From the NCBI RefSeq assembly GCF_900105455.1, contig NZ_FNSF01000005.1, forward strand, positions 1,054,001 to 1,118,000: a stretch of DNA of 64,000 nucleotides, given 5' to 3'. Below the pieces are notes generated by a model. It did no database searches, was not told the origin of the DNA, and saw nothing but the letters and a program-made list of their open reading frames with translations. Of this stretch, positions 59,613 through 64,000 are shown piece by piece; position 1 is the stretch's first letter, and every line of letters begins with the position of its first letter. The translations under genes were made by a program, and so were the position numbers. The DNA comes from Tenacibaculum sp. MAR_2009_124 (GTDB taxonomy: Bacteria > Bacteroidota > Bacteroidia > Flavobacteriales > Flavobacteriaceae).

Positions 59613-59805
59613 AATAGTCTATCAAAAATACACGATTTTTTTCATTTGATAATTCAGTAAAATTTAGGACAAAAATCAGGGGAACTAACAAATTGATTAC
59701 AAATGTTTAAAGAGATTTTATTGTATCAGTAAAATTTATATTTCTTTTAAGAAATACGTACCCTTTGTTGTGTTTTTGTTGAGGTTTTATGTGATTTTAA
59801 ATAGT

Positions 59806-59813
59806 TACATTTG
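59806..59813 (+). promoter_or_regulatory. -7 element of the YciI-pgk genes
   Basis: TACATTTG matches TAnnTTTG, 35 bases before the YciI ATG; the nearest TTG upstream (59779-59781) has a long 24-base spacer. Confidence 0.4.
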
Positions 59814-59847
59814 TTGAATTCAGGATTTAGAAAAGAAAACTTAAAAT

Positions 59848-60135
59848 ATGTTTATTATCAGTTTAACGTATCAAGTACCGTTGGATATTGTAGATACGTA
59901 TATAGAAGAGCATGTTACTTATTTAGAAGAACAATACAGTGCTGGCAATTTTATGGCTTCAGGAAGAAAAGAGCCTAGAACCGGAGGAGTTATTTTGGCA
60001 AAAGGAGAATGTCTTAGTGATATAGAGAAAATTATTGAAAAAGATCCTTTTAAAAAACAAGGTGTCGCTAATTATGAAGTAATAGAATTTACTCCAAGCA
60101 AAACCAGTAAAGAACTAGCATTTTTATTAAGCTAA
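59848..60135 (+). CDS. YciI family protein
   Basis: 95 residues, ferredoxin-like fold: [60 protein letters not shown]. The family is related to muconolactone isomerase; role unknown. Followed by pgk after 37 bases, probably on one transcript. Confidence 0.88.
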   Translation: MFIISLTYQVPLDIVDTYIEEHVTYLEEQYSAGNFMASGRKEPRTGGVILAKGECLSDIEKIIEKDPFKKQGVANYEVIEFTPSKTSKELAFLLS

Positions 60136-60172
60136 AAGAATAATAAAAAACACAAAAAACAATTACAACAAG

Positions 60173-61360
60173 ATGAAAACACTTAATGATTTTAACTTTG
60201 AAAATAAAAAAGCACTCATTCGTGTTGATTTTAACGTGCCATTAAATAATGCTTTTGAAGTTACAGATGCAACTAGAATACAAGCAGCAAAACCAACCAT
60301 TATAAAAATATTAGAAGATGGAGGTAGCTGTATTTTAATGTCTCATTTAGGGCGTCCGAAGGGTGTTGAAGATCAATTTTCACTACGTCATATAGTCGAT
60401 AAAGTCACTGAAGTTTTAGGCGTAAAAGTAACTTTCGTTGAAAATTGTATTGGAGATAAAGTAGCAGAAGCGGTAAACAATTTAAAAGCAGGTGAAATCT
60501 TATTATTAGAGAACTTACGTTTTTATGGAGAAGAGAAGTCTGGAGATGCAGCTTTTGCGGAACAACTTTCAAAGTGGGGAGATGTGTATGTAAATGATGC
60601 TTTTGGTACAGCACATAGAGCGCATGCTTCAACCGCTGTAATTGCGAACTACTTTGAAAATAATAAATGTTTTGGAAGTTTACTGGCTCAAGAAATTAAG
60701 AGTATCGACAAGGTTTTAAACAATTCAGAAAAACCAGTAACGGCAATTTTAGGTGGAGCAAAAGTGTCATCTAAAATCGGAATTGTTGAGAATATTATTG
60801 AAAAGGTAGATCACATTATCATAGGAGGAGGAATGACTTTTACTTTCGTAAAGGCTTTAGGGGGAACAATTGGGAATTCTTTAGTTGAAGATGACAAGTT
60901 ACAGTTAGCTCTTGAAATTTTAGAAAAGGCAAAAAGAAACAATACACAAATTCACTTACCTGTTGATGCTGTAATTGCGGATGCTTTTTCAAATGATGCA
61001 AACACGAAAACGGTAGATACTAATGAAATTCCAGATGGATGGATGGGATTAGATGTTGGGCCAAAGACTTCTGAGAAATTTGCAGAAGTATTAGCAGCTT
61101 CTAAAACTATTTTATGGAATGGACCTTTAGGTGTCTTTGAAATGGATAACTTTTCAAAAGGAACTACTGAATTAGGGAATGCCATTGCTGAATCTACCAA
61201 AAACGGAGCATTTTCATTAGTAGGAGGAGGAGATTCTGTAGCAGCAGTAAAGCAGTTCGGTTTTGCCGATAAAGTAAGTTATGTATCAACTGGTGGAGGA
61301 GCCATGCTAGAAAGCTTAGAAGGAAAAGTACTTCCAGGAATTGATGCAATTTTGAATTAA
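60173..61360 (+). CDS. pgk: Phosphoglycerate kinase
   Basis: 395 residues. Makes ATP from 1,3-bisphosphoglycerate in glycolysis. Substrate motif [13 protein letters not shown] at about 16-28, basic patch [10 protein letters not shown], hinge [14 protein letters not shown] and the ATP-site [14 protein letters not shown]. Standard length. Likely main glycolytic enzyme; GapN at 37817 bypasses it. Confidence 0.97.
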   Translation: MKTLNDFNFENKKALIRVDFNVPLNNAFEVTDATRIQAAKPTIIKILEDGGSCILMSHLGRPKGVEDQFSLRHIVDKVTEVLGVKVTFVENCIGDKVAEAVNNLKAGEILLLENLRFYGEEKSGDAAFAEQLSKWGDVYVNDAFGTAHRAHASTAVIANYFENNKCFGSLLAQEIKSIDKVLNNSEKPVTAILGGAKVSSKIGIVENIIEKVDHIIIGGGMTFTFVKALGGTIGNSLVEDDKLQLALEILEKAKRNNTQIHLPVDAVIADAFSNDANTKTVDTNEIPDGWMGLDVGPKTSEKFAEVLAASKTILWNGPLGVFEMDNFSKGTTELGNAIAESTKNGAFSLVGGGDSVAAVKQFGFADKVSYVSTGGGAMLESLEGKVLPGIDAILN

Positions 61361-61367
61361 ACATAAA

Positions 61368-61754
61368 GTGAAGAAGTTTTTAGTTTTGCTTTCTTTTATA
61401 ATGTTTATTAACTGTTTTAGTGATCATGAATCTGAACTGATTATTTCGCCATCAAAAGAATATTTTTTGCAAACTAGTGTAAATAGAACTGATAAGTCTC
61501 TGGAAGATTATGCATATGTATTTTTACATTTATATAATTGAAGAGGTGAGTTTCTGGACAGTTTGAATACTCGAGCAGGCGATTTTAGCACTTGGAAAAT
61601 TGCTTGGGATCAAAAATCGGATTCTATAATAATGTATAGCGGAGATGTAGGGAGTCTAGCTTTTGTGATAAAAGAAAATCGATTGTGTTCACTTAAAGAA
61701 ATATCAACTCGTCTATTCAACAAAGCTGAAAAGCTTAGAGGTATTGGGAATTAA
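61368..61754 (+). pseudogene. Small lipoprotein gene with an internal stop codon
   Basis: A GTG at 61368 starts a 128-codon frame: lipoprotein signal (KKFLVLLSFIMFINC, Cys16) and then SDHESELIISPSKEYFLQT. A TGA at 61539-61541 interrupts it, and the same frame continues to 61754 (GEFLDSLNTRAGDFSTWKI). The frame before and after is coherent, so this is one gene broken by a single stop. It could also be a sequencing error. No family recognised; it lies between pgk and the aldo-keto reductase. Confidence 0.6.
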
Positions 61755-61775
61755 AAGATCTGAAATAAGAAAACA

Positions 61776-62813
61776 ATGAAATACACAACTTTACCAAATA
61801 CTAATATAAAAGTTTCTAAAATTTGCCTAGGGACAATGACTTGGGGGAATCAGAATACTGAAGCCGAAGGACATGAGCAAATGGATTATGCTCTTGAGCA
61901 AGGTGTTAACTTTTTTGATGTTGCTGAGTTATATCCAGTACCAGCAAATGCCGAAACCTATGGAGAAACCGAAAGAATTATTGGAACTTGGTTTAAAAAA
62001 ACAGGAAATCGTGAAAAAGTAGTCCTAGCAACCAAAATTGCTGGAGCTGGTGATTATACAGCGCATATTCGTAAAGATGGTTTTAGCAAACGAGCTATTG
62101 AAGAGGCTGTTGAAGGTAGTTTACAACGATTGCAAACAGATTATATTGATTTGTATCAATTACACTGGCCAGAAAGAGGAGTTAACTGCTTTGGAGTTCG
62201 TGAATATCCATATAAAGTTTCAGCGAAAGAAGCTGAAAATCATTTAGAGATTTTAGAAACTTTAAACAATTTTGTAAAGCAAGGAGTTATCAAGCACATT
62301 GGTTTGTCTAATGAAACTCCTTGGGGAACAATGAAGTATTTGCAAACTTCTGAACAACATAACTTGCCTAGGCCTGTAACAATTCAGAACTCATACTCGT
62401 TAATTCATCGTTCTTATGAATATGGAATGTCGGAGGTGTCTTTGCGAGAAGATATCGGTTTATTGGCGTATTCACCTTTAGCATTCGGGGTTTTATCTGG
62501 AAAATATTTAGGAGATAAAAAGCCCGAAGGAGCACGTGTAACGCTATTTCCAAATTTTAGCAGGTACTCATCTTCTGAATCTGAAAAAGCGGTTGAAAAG
62601 TATCAAAAAATCGCTCAAAAGCACAATTTAACATTGGCAGAATTGTCATTGGCTTATGTCAATCAATTACCTTTTGTTACCAGTAATATTATTGGTGCTA
62701 CAAAAATGGATCAATTAAAAGAAAATATCAATTCTATTAATATTGATTTATCGGCAGATATTTTAAAAGAAATAGAAACGGTGCATAGTTTAATACCGAA
62801 TCCAGCGCCTTAA
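61776..62813 (+). CDS. NADP(H)-dependent aldo-keto reductase, Tas-like
   Basis: 345 residues, TIM-barrel AKR. Catalytic Tyr in FFDVAELYPVPA, Lys in VVLATKIAG and His in LYQLHWPERG; the N-terminal KICLGTMTWGNQNTEAEGHEQMDYA and ELYPVPANAETYG are typical of E. coli Tas/YghZ-type enzymes. Substrate unknown, probably small aldehydes or ketones. Ends at a strong terminator, just before the insertion sequence. Confidence 0.92.
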   Translation: MKYTTLPNTNIKVSKICLGTMTWGNQNTEAEGHEQMDYALEQGVNFFDVAELYPVPANAETYGETERIIGTWFKKTGNREKVVLATKIAGAGDYTAHIRKDGFSKRAIEEAVEGSLQRLQTDYIDLYQLHWPERGVNCFGVREYPYKVSAKEAENHLEILETLNNFVKQGVIKHIGLSNETPWGTMKYLQTSEQHNLPRPVTIQNSYSLIHRSYEYGMSEVSLREDIGLLAYSPLAFGVLSGKYLGDKKPEGARVTLFPNFSRYSSSESEKAVEKYQKIAQKHNLTLAELSLAYVNQLPFVTSNIIGATKMDQLKENINSINIDLSADILKEIETVHSLIPNPAP

Positions 62814-62833
62814 TTTGTAGGTGTTTAAAGTAT

Positions 62834-62871
62834 AAAAAAAGCGAGGATTAGTTAAAATTCTCGCTTTTTTG
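62834..62871 (+). terminator. Terminator after the aldo-keto reductase
   Basis: GCGAGGATT (62841-62849) pairs with AATTCTCGC (62856-62864, with one G-U), flanked by A- and T-runs, so it may work in both directions. Confidence 0.85.
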
Positions 62872-62900
62872 TTTTTTGGTCTTAAACGTAGTGTATTACC

Positions 62901-64000
62901 AAGGCACTGTCATAAAATAGCTAAACCCTTGTTTTTACGAGGGTTTTGTTGTATCTTATATTCATAATAAACCCCGAAAATCACCAAAAAAGGTAAAAAA
63001 CGGGGTTTCCATTTGTGTAATTATGAAAATACGAAGAATTTCTGAAATGCAACACCGCATTTCAATTTTTTCCCCTCAGTGAGAATTATGATGCTCATTA
63101 CACACGTTTTTTAGAGGGAGATTTGGGCAAAATCTATTCTGCTATTGATTGGGATGACTTGGTTACTACTTTAAATATTACTGAACAAAAAAAAGGGCGT
63201 AACTATCTTTTTAGCCCTAAAGGAAGACTTGGCTTGATGTTTTTAAAGCATTATGCCAATTGTTCGGATAGGAAAATGATTGAACAACTCAACTCAAATT
63301 TAGACTATCAATTTTTCTGCGATATAGAATTAGGTTTTGAACGTTTAACAAACTATAAAATAATAAGTCAAATACGTTGTGAATTAGCAGAGAAACTAGA
63401 TATTAATTTAGTAGAAAAAGTTCTTTTTAATTCTTGGAAAAATCATATTGATAGTACCGACCAAATCGTAATGGATGCTACTTGTTACGAAAGTGAAGTT
63501 CGTTATCCTACCATCCAGAAATTACTTTGGGAATCTGTTCACTGGTTGTACAATCAATTACGTAAAACTTGCTCCATCTTAGGAACTAAGATGATCAGAA
63601 GTAGATATAACAAGTGGAAAAAACGTTACCAAGGATTTAGTAAAATGCGAAGAAAAACCAAGTCTAAACGTACTTCATTAACCCGAGCTTTACTGAAGCT
63701 ATTAAGTAAGTTTATCGATTTTGAAAAGGAATTATCCAAGGCCTACAATATCGAGTTTAAGCCCTTGTATTATAAGCGAATCGACACAATCCAAAGAATT
63801 TACAAACAACAAAAAGATCATTTTGATACAGGAGAAAAAATCAAAGATAGAATTGTAAGTATTCATAAGGATTATATCCGTCCTATTGTTCGCGGAAAAG
63901 AAGTAAAGCCTGTTGAGTTTGGAGCAAAAGTTAACAAAGTTCAAATTGATGGAATTAGCTTTATAGAACATATTAATTTTAATGCGTTTCACGAAGGAAA
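62901..64000 (+). mobile_element. Insertion sequence, left part (right end outside window)
   Basis: The element contains a DDE-type transposase frame that runs off the window. The exact left end is not resolved; a plausible start is near 62901-62912 (AAGGCACTGTCA). Two hairpins precede the transposase: AAACCCT/AGGGTTT (62923-62946) and AAACCCCG/CGGGGTTT (62969-63008). Such hairpins shield an IS from outside transcription. Related to IS5/IS1182-like elements with a DUF772 N-terminal domain. Confidence 0.75.
63023..64000 (+). pseudogene. DDE transposase (DUF772/IS1182-like), frameshifted at the second codon and cut by the window edge
   Basis: From 63027 to the end, about 324 codons are open without a stop: KYEEFLKCNTAFQFFPLSEN, HYTRFLEGDLGKIYSAIDW, FSPKGRLGLMFLKHYANCSD and later QIVMDATCYESEVRYP, whose Asp may be the first of the DDE triad. 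In this frame a TGA precedes it. ATG AAA at 63023-63028 would fit if one A of the AAAA run were absent (M-K-Y-E-E-F). So the gene looks broken by a one-base insertion, unless another start is used. C-terminal end not visible. Confidence 0.65.

Noticed and set aside
1-64000. CRISPR arrays or phage-defence islands
   Set aside because: No regularly spaced direct repeats, no cas-like, restriction or toxin-antitoxin genes were found.

Overview
The window is AT-rich DNA (roughly one third G+C by eye) from a marine-type member of the Flavobacteriaceae, most like Tenacibaculum and relatives. The evidence is several TonB-dependent receptors with carboxypeptidase-regulatory-like N-termini, small conserved flavobacterial families (DUF6427, DUF6341), a flavobacterial Mrp/NifU pair, and promoters that repeatedly fit the Bacteroidota pattern (TTTG near -33, about 19 bases, then TAnnTTTG). 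No tRNA, rRNA or CRISPR array was seen.

Layout. 1-9984 is core: the end of a large surface protein, a small outer-membrane protein, brnQ, an alpha/beta hydrolase, upp, DUF6427/DUF6341, trmB, a LysE-type exporter, an alkyltransferase-like protein, then Mrp and NifU for Fe-S assembly. 10138-12949 is a compact redox operon: ferredoxin-NADP reductase, a membrane di-iron hydroxylase/desaturase, a small two-helix membrane protein and a 2Fe-2S ferredoxin, bracketed by related inverted repeats. 12962-23587 is an iron/siderophore uptake region on the minus strand: two TonB-dependent siderophore receptors with matching promoters and matching flanking operator-like dyads, DUF3325- and DUF3649-like membrane proteins, two PepSY membrane proteins, a methyltransferase and a flavodoxin. 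23848-27663 holds aromatic amino-acid catabolism (hmgA, hppD, kynA). 27796-31621 holds DUF3108, an M23 lipoprotein and pgi; a third TonB receptor, a lipid acyltransferase and an acyl-ACP desaturase follow.

37161-51138 is more accessory: gapN, small enzymes, a Tat-type FAD oxidoreductase, a ClbS/DfsB-like protein, a CocE-type hydrolase, a decayed beta-lactamase-family gene, a methionine aminopeptidase, a TetR regulator with an operator-like palindrome over its promoter, and a LodA/LodB pair (a quinoprotein amino-acid oxidase with its flavoprotein maturase). 51373-62813 has a nitrilase, a papain-like protease, an AddB-like nuclease, an ArsR-type regulator divergent from an ACT/OsmC pair, moaE, pgk and an aldo-keto reductase. 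The right edge enters an insertion sequence whose transposase frame is shifted at its second codon.

The most interesting signals are the twin dyads around both siderophore-receptor promoters, the self-contained ferredoxin/hydroxylase operon with its repeats and a hairpin over an internal start codon, and the LodAB pair. Several small decayed genes (a four-helix-bundle remnant, a beta-lactamase remnant, a lipoprotein with an internal stop, the transposase) show ongoing gene loss.
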